From Pochonia chlamydosporia 170 (Eukaryota; Ascomycota; Sordariomycetes; Hypocreales; Clavicipitaceae), in assembly GCF_001653235.2 (NCBI RefSeq), contig NC_035792.1, positions 4,154,001 to 4,218,000 of the forward strand: DNA of 64,000 bases. Reading direction: 5' to 3'. How positions within the stretch are numbered: the stretch's first letter is position 1; every line of letters begins with the position of its first letter. Below the pieces are notes generated by a model. The model saw only the letters and a list, made by a program, of their open reading frames with translations, searched no databases and was not told where the DNA came from. Shown here one piece after another: positions 35,301 through 47,199 of this stretch. Both the position numbers and the translations under genes were made by a program.

Positions 35301-36125
35301 GTCAGAATAGGCAACAGATGGACCCTGGCAGGCAAGGATTTGGGTTCTTTGGCAAGAAGAACGCCATGCCTAAATCTGTCTCGGCGAACGCCATGATGGC
35401 TGTGGCGGCGGCTGAGCCTGCGTCTACACTCTTTGGATCTGATCTAGTGGAGCGAACCGAGTACGAACGACGCCAGATTCCTGCCGTGGTCACTCGTTGC
35501 ATTGAAGAAGTCGAGCTTCGCGGCATGGACCAAGAAGGCATCTACCGCAAGACTGGTGGTAATTCCCAGGTCAATATGATCAAGGACGGCTTCGACAAGA
35601 ATGAAAACTTTGACATTTCAGACCCAGACTTGGACATTACTGCTGTCACAAGCGTCTTGAAGCAATATTTCCGAAAACTGCCAGTTCCACTGCTGACCTT
35701 TGACGTTTATGAACGAGTGTTGGAGTCTAATGGTAAGTCGCCCATCCGTACCCTTTCCCAAACGGTAAGTGATGCTAACTAAGCATTGTACAGCAATTGC
35801 CGACGAGGCAGAAAGATGTAACCATCTTAGAAAGACGTTTGCCTCAATGCCTGAGAGACACGGCGACTGCTTGGAATTCCTCATGTTCCACCTTCACCGT
35901 GTTGCTCAACGTGAACCCGAGAATCTGGTACGTGGATTAGTTCTTGAAATCAAGTGAATCAAACCTAACAGACTGTAGATGTCGCCAAAGAACTTGGCTG
36001 TGGTGTTTGCGCCGACTATTATGCGAGACCTCAGCATTGAGCGCGAGATGACGGACATGCACGCCAAGAACATTGCGGTTCAATTTGTTATTGAGAACAT
36101 AAACAGAATCTTTGACGACTCATGA
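32308..36125 (+). CDS. RGA1: LIM-domain Rho GTPase-activating protein (Rga1 type)
   Basis: Six exons: 32308-32385, 32496-32526, 32699-33913, 33987-35732, 35794-35927 and 35979-36125, giving 1116 residues. Two LIM zinc-finger domains open the protein (CKGCGE ... WHLDCFRCNTCGTLL, then CSACGNKI ... CFRCRNCKRKIE ... CMGCHE; about residues 20-130). A long Ser/Pro-rich disordered region and a coiled coil (about residues 590-740) follow. A RhoGAP domain ends the protein, with the arginine-finger loop EGIYRKTGG and LAVVFAPTIMRD. By family it stimulates GTP hydrolysis by Cdc42/Rho proteins at growing hyphal tips and septa, as yeast Rga1/Rga2 do. Exon 2 is only 31 nt. Splice joins restore conserved LIM and GAP sequence exactly, so the model is well supported. 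Confidence 0.92.
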
Positions 36126-37165
36126 TGGAGCTCGTTTGCCAAACCAACCCTTTTGACGATGGAGGACTCAACTGTCTGCTCGCTTTCCTTTCAGCACTGC
36201 GTTTGATTCCCCCACCCATTATTCACAAAGCATCTTCTGGTTCATCATCAAATGCGAGCGGATTCCTCTTGGCGTTTGATCGTTTTGTCCTATTTTATGA
36301 TATCCCTTTTTCTTGCTGTCACAACAGTCTTTTTCCACATCGGGTGTTGGAGAGATGCCTCAACGCGGAATGACAGTGTTTTGACAAAGACCAAAATTTA
36401 CCACCCTTTTTCATGATGCGACTTCAGATTTTGGGAGCAACCAGTACCCATACCTGCTGTCGTGCTGTCACCGCGTCACGCAATACTACGTTGACTACAC
36501 TGTGGCCACACGGTTACAATTATTGCGGTCCAGCATCATTACCCTTGTCTGGCATTGACGATGTTTATCTTCATTCAGTGTGGGTGTATCCTGCCTTCTT
36601 CTTATTTTGGCACGTTTGTTTGATTTCCATTCGGCGGCTTTGCTCCTGAACTCGCGTTCCTTGTTTGGTTTTACGGGGTTACGTTGCCACTTCAATTCTG
36701 CTACGCATGGATCTCGAGATAAAATTTCCTTCCGCTGGTCGGCGGAAGACAATGGCGTGTTTTCTTGTCGCGGTCCCAAGTTTCTTTCTGGGAAGAATGG
36801 GTGTACGAGGGTTTGCACCAGGTTGGGCGGTACAGATCATGACGAGAGATAGAAAGTTGACAGTATTTTGTTCTCAATATCCATATATACATATAGCCAG
36901 ACCGGTCAAGACACCATTCGAACAGAGCATGTATTTGCCTCCAGCCTATGTGAGTAGTATGTTCCTGCGTCTCTTCATGAGCAATAATGGTAAATTGGCG
37001 GACCGTATGGGAAGACTGTTACTTCCATGCTACTACATAACATCTACACTCTTTGTAAGCACCCATAGTAAATGCTACTTTCATCTCGTGCCGTCACAGG
37101 TTTCCGTCAAGTTTCCATCAAGTTCATAGCCGGCTTCAGTCCCATCAATTACCATATCAAGTATA
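36126..37165. other. intergenic region, RhoGAP 3' side
   Basis: About 1 kb without a recognisable gene; the first few hundred bases are T-rich and probably the 3' UTR of the RhoGAP transcript. Overlapping short open frames (36580-36852, 36665-37129) have no recognisable features. Confidence 0.55.
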
Positions 37166-37237
37166 GCCCCGTTGGCTCAGTGGTAAAGCGTGTCACTAGT
37201 AATGACAAGATCACTGGTTCGATTCCAGTACGGGGCA
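37166..37237 (+). tRNA. tRNA-Thr(AGT): tRNA-Thr (anticodon AGT)
   Basis: A 72-nt cloverleaf folds by eye. Acceptor stem GCCCCGT/ACGGGGC, D arm within GGCTCAGTGGTAAAGC, anticodon stem TGTCA/TGACA around loop CTAGTAA (AGT at positions 34-36), T stem ACTGG/CCAGT with loop TTCGATT, discriminator A. Internal A box (TGGCTCAGTGG) and B box (GGTTCGATTCC) are intact. No intron. Wobble A34 would be modified to inosine to read ACU, ACC and ACA codons. Confidence 0.97.
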
Positions 37238-37246
37238 TTTGATATA

Positions 37247-37252
37247 TTTTTT
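37247..37252 (+). terminator. RNA polymerase III terminator (T6)
   Basis: A run of six T residues nine bases after the tRNA-Thr 3' end, the usual Pol III stop signal. Confidence 0.85.
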
Positions 37253-37767
37253 GGTCTTTTTGACAGTCACATCTTGTGTGTGTCTATGGAATCCCACATG
37301 GTGAGTTGGCGTGGTCAGACGGCTATCCATGGAGCTTTGTGGTCGGTGCGCCATTGTGCTCTCACTGCTGCTTTGCAGGTATTGAGTTGGTGGGTTTTAT
37401 TTTTGCAGTTATAGATCATGTCATTCGGTCATGATTGATGTCCATGAGGTGTGATGCTGTTAGTGGTACACAACATGGTGCGTTGGTCTGGTACAGGCTC
37501 TTTGCGGGATACAGTATAACATAGGAATAGACTCCTGAATCTTGGGCCGCGTCCCTGATCAAACTTGATACAGTATTGCCGTACAATTCCGGTATCATAA
37601 TCAGATACTGATTAAGGCAATTTGAGCAGACTACTCTTTAATAAGCAGAATGGTATTGATCAACTACCAGAGTAAATAGTACCAACACGTACGCCCAACC
37701 ACCATCTTCCCAAAACGCCGAAAAAAAGCCGTTTTAATTAATAATACATATTTACTGACAATATGCC
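37253..37767. other. intergenic region between tRNA-Thr and STU1
   Basis: About 0.5 kb, AT-rich towards the right, expected to contain the STU1 3' UTR. No ORF or repeat of note. Confidence 0.6.
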
Positions 37768-40700
37768 TCAAGCAAAAACGCCTTGCTCTCGCTGCTTCTT
37801 AACAATATAATACGTGATAAGACTCTTTGGGTCCTCCTTCACATCCTTGAATGCGTCCCAAAACCCAGCATCGCCAACTCGATCGTGCAGTGAAACGCAG
37901 AATTTGACAGCGTCCATGCGAACTCCGGAGTCTGCCGACTCGAGGCAGCGACTCGATAGGCCGGTTAACTGCATGAGTTCGCTGTCTGTAGGGACAAAGT
38001 CGGCGCGCATGTCGAGCATCTCTTTCAGCACGTGGAGACCCATGCTTAGGGTTCGGCACCCCTCGATCGTAGTATCCGTGCAGGCTTGGAGTCGCTTGGA
38101 GAGAACAACGACAATTTCAGAACCGTCTCCGATAGCGACAAGTTCGTCAGCCAATAGTTCCAGTCCACTGACTACATGAGCGCGAGTGTCATACGCCCCG
38201 CGAGTCTCAAGCAGTGACTCTAGCCCCTTGGAGACATGCGGTTGGAAGTTATCTCTCTCCTTCTTAAGAAGTAGTTTGATTGTCGATAATATTTGAGCCT
38301 TAACATCTTGCACCTTTTCGGTGGGAATGCCAGGGAGCGGGTCCTCGAGATACTGGAAGAGGCCCAGTAGCAGGGCCTCAAACTTCTCGTCCGTGAATAT
38401 TGTCTTACTGTCGCGGATAAGAGACTGGAGTTTGCGGAAGCCATGGACTTCGAGGTTCTTGTTTTTGATCTTTGTAATTCCACTGTCCAGCAGTCTAGAA
38501 TTTTGTCGAGTCTTCTCTGGAGAATCCAGCTGATCTGGCATTGGTGACTGCCCATTTGCCTTGGGCAGGCTGCCTGCGTCCTCATTCACGGGTTTGTCCT
38601 CCAAAACTGGAACGTTGAAAGTCGGCTTCGTAGCAGACGGGACATTATCAGTAAACGGGTCTTCATAAACCTTGAGTGTACGAGATGGTGTCTCCGCCTG
38701 AGGTTCCAGGTTGCTGGCCTGGGTTGTTGCCGCTACGGGTGAAGCTCTCGCTATTTCCGGAGAGGCCTGGAGCTTCGCCAGTTGCTCGGGAGCAGAGACG
38801 TGCAGGCTGGCAAAATTTGGTACTGGTATCGAGTCATCCTCGTTGTGGGCTGCGACGGCCCGATTACCTGCGGAAGGCGATGTCTGAGCGTGCTTCAGCG
38901 TTACAGGGCTAGTACGCGGCGAAGCGATGCGTTTGTGAGCGGATGGGAAGGTCGGGGACGGGATGCTAGATTCGCTGGCATGAGAAGAGTGACCAGGGCG
39001 AGTCTTTGGCAGCGTCTTCTTGGGTGTTACAGCCTTGGGCGCCTTGGGAGTGACATGCTTGGACTTGATACTCTCGGGGCTGTCAGCTTCCAGGCCTGGT
39101 CGGTCGCGAACCGAGTACGGGCCAGCAGTTGCTGGACGGGCAGCCAATTCTGGTCGACGGCGTGTTGGCCGCATGGGAGCCACCGACATGCCTCCGGCGT
39201 TGACGGACAGGGTCGATTCGGGGCGAGTCCTCGTTGCGGTAGACTTGGTGGACGTTGTAGAGTGAGTTGAGGCATTCGACGTTGTTCGGACAGGTGAAGA
39301 GATGTGAGCCATGGCCGAGCCGGGTCTTGCTGGAAGATTCTTGGCAGCCAGAGCCTTTTTCTGCGCCATCATAGCCTCTCGGAGGCTTGGCTTGCTGGAA
39401 GTCATGGTACTCCTAGATAACCCAAGACCGGGCCGAGCCGGTGCGTCTATCTTCTTAGGAGAGTTGGGGTTGTTGGGGTCCTTGTTCAGTAGCTTCTGAG
39501 CCGTAGAGTCGAGGTCCGCCATAATGCTAGGAAATATGTTAGCTACCTGCTACGGCAATTGATGAAGAAGGAATGACAGCATACGCATCAGCCCGGGCGG
39601 GGAATACACCCCAGAAGGCCCAGAAAGCAGATCTCGTTTTTTCTCGCACACCAGGATTGGCATCTCCCAGACCTTTGCGAAGACACTTTTCCATTAGATC
39701 CACACCACCTGTGTGCTCAATATGGCTCTTATGACCAGCCTCCCTCTTCAGTACAGTCTTCAGCCAGCCCGTTGCATACGTTCGAGGTTGAATGTTCTTG
39801 TCTTGGCTCGCACCCCAGATGTGCTGCATTAATCGTTGGTTGTAAGAGACGCGACTAATGATGGTATCGACTGTCACATTGGCCATCTGTGAGCTGATCT
39901 TCTTTGTACCCGCAGAGAGTTTGACGAGCGTCTGCATGAGCAATTCCACCATGGGGTCCATGGCTGGACCTAACGAGATGGCGATCTCCTGGATAAGTCC
40001 GCACCCTTCTTTGGACAAACTCGTGCGCAGTGAAGTTATGGTCTTGATAATGCCGTCCAGCATGGTCCGTAATCCGCTCACAAAGGCGTCCTGGAAATCG
40101 GTAGCCGCATTACCGGCATTGAGCCTTCTCAAAGTGTTGACGGATTGTTCGCGCTTCATCCAGTTCTGTTCTGTCTCCTTGCCCTCGAAGAACCAGGCCA
40201 TGTCCTTGAATATGTCGTCGAGCTCGCGATTGGTATTAACATACTGCGGGTCGACCGCTTCAGCAGCGTCTGGCATGGGAGTGATGGGTCGTTCGCTTGC
40301 AAGAGACGAAACGCTAGCAGCCAGGTTTGACCGGCTCGGTTGTGATGGTTGGGATGGAGCAGGGTCGGCAGGGGTTTCTGGGCGACCGCCTGTGGGAGCC
40401 AGTGCTTTCACAATGGCTTGTTCAATAGCGGGACGAACTTTGAAATTCTTGAGTTGTCGCTTGAGATCAGATTTCGCCGTGTTTGGGGCGGTTCTAATTT
40501 AAGGGATTAGCCAAGGGGACTAGGACCGGAGGGTCATGACGATGAATTAGGGGCTCACTTGAAAAGTTCAATCACGGTGGACTTGGCAGTGTCTCGAACC
40601 ATGCCATCGGCGTCTTCGAGCAATTCCATAAGCAAAGGGACATAGCCTCGAAATGGTAGCCCGTGTTCCTGGTGTGTCTACAAGCACAAGCAGAGGGCGT

Positions 40701-41261
40701 TAGTTCACGGATGATATTGACAAAACCAGACTTTTTACAACACCGGACAGCCAGCTCCAATAGGGGTAATGGATTTGTAAGGAGCTCATTATTCACCTGC
40801 AAAAGCCATTGCATGCCGCCCTCCTTTGCTCTTGGATTCTTGCCTCCCAGCGCCGAGTTGCGCACAAAGCGCTCGGCATCAGCAGGTGCGGCGGCATAAA
40901 GCGTATTCAGTGACTGGGCCGCTAGACTCCGGTATTTGTCCTTTTGGTCGCCCAACTTCTCAATGATCAGCGGCAAGGTGCGGGCAGCCTCACGAGCGAG
41001 GAGCTTGGGGTCCTGGCGCGACAACCGGGTCAGGAGGTGATTGAGGGCAGTGAAGCCAGCGTTGACGAGAGCGGCATGCTGGGCGGACGATGCGGTGCGC
41101 AGACCGTCAAACAGCTGGGGAAGGCAGCTCTCGGGAACGTTGTGTTGTTTGATGCCAGACTTAATGACGGTAACGAACTGGACCTTGGCGTCGAGAGAAG
41201 AGTCGCTTCGTAGGATGGTCAGCAGATCTGCGACCTGCGCATCCGTGAGCTTTTCGGCCAT
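37768..41261 (-). CDS. STU1: STU1, CLASP-family microtubule plus-end protein
   Basis: Four exons: 41261-40797, 40677-40559, 40493-39585 and 39526-37768 (introns of 119, 64 and 57 nt), giving 1083 residues. N-terminal HEAT/TOG-like repeats (LADDLLTILRSD-type helices; HLLTRLSRQDPKLLAREAARTLP is one helical pair), a CLASP_N-like central TOG (VREKTRSAFWAFWGVFPARADA), then a basic Ser/Pro/Arg-rich microtubule-binding linker (e.g. RPGLGLSRSTMTSSKPSLRE) and a C-terminal helical domain. By family it binds tubulin and stabilises spindle and kinetochore microtubules. The start at 41261 is the first ATG of the frame; the codon at 41270 is GTG. Exon joins reproduce family sequence (WLLQ|THQEHGLPFRGY; ELFK|TAPNTAKSDLKRQ), so the model is strong. 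Confidence 0.93.
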
Positions 41262-43018
41262 GGGAGGCACCTAATGTCAGGGTCACGAGCTGAGGAATCG
41301 TAAACGGAAGCTGGTCTGTAGAAGAGTAGCTCGTTAGAATTTGGACGAAAAGGGTTGTGCCTCCAGACGTCGTCACATTGATGGCAGAGCGTTGCGCGAA
41401 GGCACAGCAGCAGAGGATGACCTCTGAGAAATGACGCGAGCTGTGCGATGTGAGGTGAACGAGGGTGGGATGACCGTTGAATTGATTTCGGGGACAAGGT
41501 GAGGTCATTCCGGGCCAGTGAGCAACACTTTCGGTGCTTTGCCAATGTTGCACCGGGGACAGAGACAGGGTGACTGAGACATTTGGTAAAGATCGGGCGA
41601 AAGAGGGGCAACAGGTAAATTAAAGTGACCAGCCCAGATAGGAGCAGCCAATTTAAATATGCCGCTGGAACAAGAAGAACAAGGGGCGCCGAGTATTGGA
41701 GAAACGATGGAGAAAATGCAAAGACGTACGCTGAATAGGGGAACACGGCAACCGTCAAGGCGTTGAAGACCGTTTTGCCAAATGTCAGAGTCGTGGGAAC
41801 CGCGAACGTTGATGTCTTCGCAAGGGCGATGGCATTTGGTGAGATTGTGCCAGAGCCAACGGCCAGGGGGGTATTTCGTTCGCCGTCCACGTCGGTTCCG
41901 TACTGCTGATTCTGTCGCAAGCAGTGTAACAATGGGTTGATGAGCAGAAGCACCTCGGAGGTGAGCAGAGGGGCCGGGCGTCGCTGATGATGTCGATGTT
42001 GTCGATGTTGCTGTTGTGCTTGTTATGTTTATGTCTGGTCTGATTTGTTTGGGCGGCGCTCGTTGGGCAGTTGGCGGAGGCACATGCAGCCAGTGGGTTG
42101 CCTGGGCGAGGAAGGTGCAGTGCAGCACCGTCAATGCTCCATACAAAACGGGAGTGGATGCGGCTATCGATGGATCGGCGGAGAGGGGAAGCTGTCTGGT
42201 TCGTCGTCGTCCTCGTGCTCACAGCATCAAGCAGTTCAAAATTGGACCTCTTCTTGAGTTGGTGCGGGGCTCGGCGCGTCTGCCAACTTCAATTGACGCG
42301 CCTCATTGCGCATCGAGTAACTACCAAGAAATATCGTGCTCTCCGACGTTGACACACTGCTTCCAGGTGGTTGGAAGAGCAGTTCAACAGATATTGGAGT
42401 GCATGACATTAATTTGCCATCATCAGTTTGCGCCAATTCCCGAGAGAGCTGTGAGAGCATCAGCATCCCTAATACCTACGCCCAAAAACATTCACATTCA
42501 CAGTTCCTCGCAAACGGTCTATTCTTTAAACCACCCCATCAGTGTACCTACCTAGGTAGGTTTTCGAATTAGTCGTTCGTTTCATCGATACATCCATTAC
42601 CTTTCCCTTTCAATCTGCGCCAGTATTTACGCCAGTATTTATCAACGGCGCTCAATCTTTCTCAACGCCTCTCACTAGCGCCACCTCTCTCCTGCCTGCC
42701 CTTCACCCAACAGTCAGTCAACCTGCGTAACCCACCAAGCCTCCATATCATCAGCCGACAGAGGCACATACCGTAGCATCTCCATCAACTACAACGCTGC
42801 CAGAGTCATATCAGAGAACAAAGTCAACCGATCCGTCAGCGTGAATAAACCATCCATACTCACATACCAGCTGATCCAACACACACAAACTCCCCAAACA
42901 TGAAATTGTGTATATAAGCACCAAACCATCTCACACCATCTCAGCCGCACATCAACACACGATATCTCAACCACCATCGCAAAACACCAGCCCTTAGCAT
43001 CCCACAATATCAAACAAA
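41262..43018. other. divergent intergenic region, STU1 leader and BSP promoter
   Basis: About 1.75 kb. Overlapping minus-strand open frames (41219-41953, 41505-42146, 41785-42222) run into the STU1 start; the first encodes a hydrophobic stretch (about residues 50-125) but no known family, so they are left uncalled and most simply are the STU1 leader. A CCTACCTAGGTAGG palindrome is near 42545. A TATA box serving the BSP gene is at 42911. Confidence 0.5.
42911..42917 (+). promoter_or_regulatory. TATA box of the BSP-family peptidase gene
   Basis: TATATAA, 101 bases before the ATG at 43019, followed by a C/A-rich leader without other ATGs in good context. Confidence 0.65.
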
Positions 43019-43768
43019 ATGCCTCCCCATCCCGAAACAACACCTCTCCCCTCCCCATTCCCAAATACCTCCCCCGCCATCCCCAAGCCCACAACCGCAA
43101 AATCCCAAGAATTCACCCTCCCCAAACTACGACTCGAGATCCGCGATCTCACCCACCCCGGCGCCAACCTCGTCTTTACCACCGTCAACGCCTCCCAAAC
43201 CATCATCACCGCCGCCCGCAACGTCCTCCGCCTGCTGTACAACTCCCCCTCCGACCCGACCACCACGCCGCCGCCCACCCGCTCCGTCACCTTCATCCTA
43301 CGTGACATGCCGGGCGTGGCCTACGCAACGGGCATAGAACTCGACGACGACCACAAGGAGATTCACTTCTCGCTCAACCACATCGTCAACACGGCCAAGG
43401 ACCGTACCGGCCGGGAGATCACCGGCGTGGTCACCCACGAGCTGGTTCACTGTCTGCAGTGGAATGCGTTTGGCACATGTCCGGGCGGGTTGATTGAGGG
43501 TATTGCCGACTGGGTGAGGCTGAATTGCGATCTGGCGCCGCCGCATTGGAAGAAGGAGGTCGTTGAGAAGTGGGATGCGGGATATCAGCATACGGCTTAC
43601 TTTTTGGACTATTTGGAGAAGAAGATTGGGGAGGGGTTTATCAGAAGGTTGAATGAGAAGTTGAGGATTGAGAGGTACGAGGAGAAGAGGTTTTGGTTGG
43701 AGTTGACGGGAAGGACTGTCAATGAGCTGTTCAAGGAATACGTCGCGAGCATCACGGGAGAGCAGTAG
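43019..43768 (+). CDS. BSP-family (basic secretory protein) metallopeptidase-like protein
   Basis: Single exon, 249 residues. The family hallmark is a zinc-binding HELVH (His140, Glu141, His144) in ITGVVTHELVHCLQW, followed by GTCPGGLIEGIADWVRL, and the C-terminal GYQHTAYFLDYLEKK and GRTVNELFKEYV segments typical of the PF04450 family. Plant members are secreted pathogenesis-related proteins; fungal members are widespread but little studied. No signal peptide is present: the first ~30 residues are Pro/Thr-rich (MPPHPETTPLPSPFPNTSPA), so this copy is probably cytosolic or exported by another route. The first half is strongly biased to C-ending codons and the second half is not. Confidence 0.9.
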   Translation: MPPHPETTPLPSPFPNTSPAIPKPTTAKSQEFTLPKLRLEIRDLTHPGANLVFTTVNASQTIITAARNVLRLLYNSPSDPTTTPPPTRSVTFILRDMPGVAYATGIELDDDHKEIHFSLNHIVNTAKDRTGREITGVVTHELVHCLQWNAFGTCPGGLIEGIADWVRLNCDLAPPHWKKEVVEKWDAGYQHTAYFLDYLEKKIGEGFIRRLNEKLRIERYEEKRFWLELTGRTVNELFKEYVASITGEQ

Positions 43769-44058
43769 CTTTGGTTGGATCGAGTCATGCTGTTTGGCAT
43801 TTACATATAGAATAGCTGTGTTATATAGTCGCATTGTATAGCAATAGAGCTTGTGTATTTACTCTTTTCCAATGTACTACTAGCAAATGGAAGAAACGAA
43901 AGAGCGCAAGACGCTCAAAGCCCTGCAAAAAGGGAAAATTATCCGTTCCCGTCTTCAGAAATTCCCAGAAACAAAAACGCCATGCGAGTCAAAGTCCTTG
44001 CCACCATTGCCGATAATATGTCCGCCAAACGCCAACATTTCAAAAGGACCAAAAGAAG

Positions 44059-45225
44059 TTATCCGTGAAGTGGTGTATTAGCACCAACGTGTGCATGTCC
44101 CTCAGTCTCGCTGACAACACTTCCCACCTCGGACCAACTCGCGGGCGTTAACATGCCCTCGCTCTCACTCATTACATCAAACGGTCTACCTGCGCGGGTA
44201 TCATTGCCAACATCCTCACCGGATCCAATGATGGAGATCGAATCCGTCGGCGTCAACTGCCCATCACTCACAACCTCTGGCTCGGACACAGGCGCAACGG
44301 GCGTCTCTGGAAGCGGTGAGTAGAAATTCCGGCTAGAATCATGCGCCCACGCTTGGATGGAAGCATATGCATCTTGTCTATCTTCCTGGCCTGCAGACAT
44401 GTATTCATTCTCGCCTAGCTGTCGCTCGAGAGTGGGCGGCGGCGGCGGCGATGAAAATTGATCTTGTGGCGCGCCAAAATTGGACGATGACAGCTCGATG
44501 AGGGCCGGAGAGCCGTCCAAGGTGCGGGACTGGACGTCGTCGTTCTCGCGGGTTGTTGCGCTGTATATATCTGACATGTGCTCCTCCTTCCTGGGAAGGG
44601 TAAAAGTCCGAGAAAGAGGATCAACTTCGTCGTTTGAAATGTAGTGTTCATCAGCAAACGGATTCGTATACAGCGACGATGAAGCTAACGGTGCAGCGGC
44701 CGGCACACGATGGCGAAGACCACTGCCCCCATCTCGAATATCGGCACCCGTGTTGAAGACGTATGCTCCTTGTTCGGCACTCTCATCCTGCCGAAGGAAG
44801 TCGTCGAAAGATGTACCGCGAGTGCCGGTACGGGGTCTAGAGGGCTCAGGAGCAGGCAAACCAGCTGGTTGATCCCTAGCCGATTCCTGTTCCTTCTTCT
44901 GCTCTAGCACGGAATTCCAATAAAGTAATTCTTCTCGCTGTCGTCGACGGGTTTCCTCGTCGGCATCAACTCCCGGTTCCGCACCTGCACCACGACTCGA
45001 TTGCAAGAAACCTTCCGCATCCTCCGGCCTGTTGAACCGAGGAGGCCGGTTAGGCGGATTGATACCATCACCCAACGAGTGGAGAGCCACGGCGATGCGG
45101 CGTCGAATGTCATCTGCATATCGTCGCAGTTCTGGGTTCTCATACATGGCCATAGCTGCTGCGACAGCTACCGAGACGGCGACTACCGCGCCCGAAGCGA
45201 GCACAACATGGTTCACGACGGGCAT
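44059..45225 (-). CDS. conserved fungal protein with one N-terminal membrane helix
   Basis: Single exon, 388 residues. Residues about 7-27 (VVLASGAVVAVSVAVAAAMA) form a clear membrane segment. A basic amphipathic stretch follows (ELRRYADDIRRRIAVALHSL), then PPRFNRPEDAEGFL and a helical charged segment (EETRRRQREELLYWNSVLEQ). The rest is acidic, Ser/Pro-rich and probably disordered, with NPFADEHYISNDEVDP and a C-terminal MSESEGMLTPASWSEVGS block. I recognise it only as a protein type conserved in filamentous ascomycetes; no function can be named. The topology suggests a membrane-anchored cytosolic protein. It ends 290 bases from the convergent BSP gene. Confidence 0.8.
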   Translation of the reverse strand: MPVVNHVVLASGAVVAVSVAVAAAMAMYENPELRRYADDIRRRIAVALHSLGDGINPPNRPPRFNRPEDAEGFLQSSRGAGAEPGVDADEETRRRQREELLYWNSVLEQKKEQESARDQPAGLPAPEPSRPRTGTRGTSFDDFLRQDESAEQGAYVFNTGADIRDGGSGLRHRVPAAAPLASSSLYTNPFADEHYISNDEVDPLSRTFTLPRKEEHMSDIYSATTRENDDVQSRTLDGSPALIELSSSNFGAPQDQFSSPPPPPTLERQLGENEYMSAGQEDRQDAYASIQAWAHDSSRNFYSPLPETPVAPVSEPEVVSDGQLTPTDSISIIGSGEDVGNDTRAGRPFDVMSESEGMLTPASWSEVGSVVSETEGHAHVGANTPLHG

Positions 45226-47199
45226 CTTGAGCCTGAGTGTGTGTGCCTGAACCAGAAGCCTGAGTGTGATGTCAGGCAGTGAGCGGCGGGGTCAAAGACG
45301 TCAAAGAGGTGATTTGAGTTTGGGGTTTGAGAGACGCAATGCTCGAGGAACGCAACAAAGAACAAAAAGTATGCACCAGACCCTTCTGGCGAGTTCAAAT
45401 CAGCTACACAGAGGCAGATGGTGTTTCTATATGGTCTTTTTGAAAAAGAACAAGATGCCACATGTGATGACAGTGTCTGCTTGCGTAGTCCTTGTCGAAT
45501 GCCTCGCCACTGTGCCCCAAGGCAGTCGCCTGGTTTCCTGATTGGGAGGCCCAAGGTGAGGAGGCCGCGTACGTGAAGCACCGGCCAATCACGTCACATG
45601 ACTGCTTTGTAGACGCCTTGTGCTTAGCTTTGAGGCTCTCAAAGTGTAAAATCTGCCACTAGAACCTTGAAAGCGTATTACTGTGCAATGCATCGCGAAG
45701 GTTCACTCTAAGCGAGATGCTCAGGTTAAGAACACCAGCTGGCTCTTGGTGTTATCCAGCACGCATGGCGCTCGGAGGGTCCTTTAGAGTCTGGTCTGGT
45801 GCACATGTGGGGGACTGCTGAGATTAGTCTGCAGCAAAGCACCATGAAGACTTATGCCAAAGCTGCGTGGCATAATCGGCCAGTGCACAATGGTTGACGA
45901 CATGCACATACTTTGCCATAGCATACAGTACTGAGTATGATTATAATGTGCAGAAGCTTCCTTTCGTCATGGTGTCTTGTCGCGCACGCTCGTGTCTCGG
46001 GCGAAGAAAGCGACTTGAGCGACCACCGACAGCTTAGCTGTTGCCTGAAGTTCTGGATGTCTTTGCCTCAATTCCAGCCTTTGGATCCAGTTGGGGCTCC
46101 AGCTAGCCCCAGACCTGCCCGGATGCTCGGACCGGCAAAATTCACAGCTGGAGCTTTTTGTGCAGATGGCTTAGTGCAAGTCTTCACCCAGGTACTGCGC
46201 ATGCATTCTTGAAGTCAACTGTACCCAGACTTGACGAAGGGGAGATGCTGCCATTGCGGCCAATTGCAACGTCCCCATCCTCGTCGTCTCGCACACCCAC
46301 AGACCGCACATGGCCCACGCAGGAGCACAGGACAACGTTGAAGAAAATGAAAAGGAACAACAACATCTTGGCATTTAGGGCCTTGCAGTGAGGATCACCA
46401 GTGATGCAACGACAAGATTCATTCCTCAATCCTCCGAGACAAGATTACCACAGTGATGATATGATAGACAAGACTGCATACCAAATTGCCAATGGACTCG
46501 CCACACGTGCGCCTCTGCTACTTCCAGCCTCGTGTCTCTCAAGACCATGGTGGATTCATCAAGGATGACCGAATCAGATAACTTGACGTCGGACCTTGCA
46601 AATCATTACATTGCAACACATGTACGGAGGAGTACCTGAGGCTAGTCGCCGTACATATGTAATGTAATGTGATGCACATGCACTCACTCACTGCACATGG
46701 ATTGGAACGAATTAGAGCCGTGGAGAGCGGTTACAAGGTGTCAAATTTCGATGCACCCTGGCACCCATGACCATGTCTGGTCCTATTCTCGATCGTAGTG
46801 CTAGCATCGCTAAACCATGAAAAAAAACCTACTCTCCAGCTCAAGTCAGCTTGAGAGAGACCGCCCGCACCTTGAGTTTGGATATCTACCGAGTCCGTAA
46901 AAGGAAAAATTGCAACAAAAATACAACACTGCTGAGACGATTGCCGTCGGAAACTTGAGCCGCATCATGAAAATATTGGGGGCGGCGACACCACCTGTGG
47001 TTGTGCCCGCTGATCCCGACTGGCCGCGATTCGTTGTGTTGATCAAAAACGCCACATGCAGTCTAACGCCATATGCTTTCCCTTCAGGAGCCGTAAATTT
47101 TTCTTTCCCGCCCACACCACCGCACGTCAAGTCTGGTCTGGTCCGCGTTTTATCGACGGCTTGGCTGGCTTTGACGCACCCCTTCCCGCTCAACATTGC
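45226..47199. other. intergenic region
   Basis: About 2 kb with no recognisable gene. Short open frames such as 46910-47203 (+), which overlaps the small gene's last exon on the other strand, are not supported. No repeats of note. Confidence 0.55.

Noticed and set aside
38782..39270. 162-codon plus-strand ORF inside STU1
   Set aside because: Shadow frame opposite the low-complexity Ser/Pro/Arg linker of STU1.
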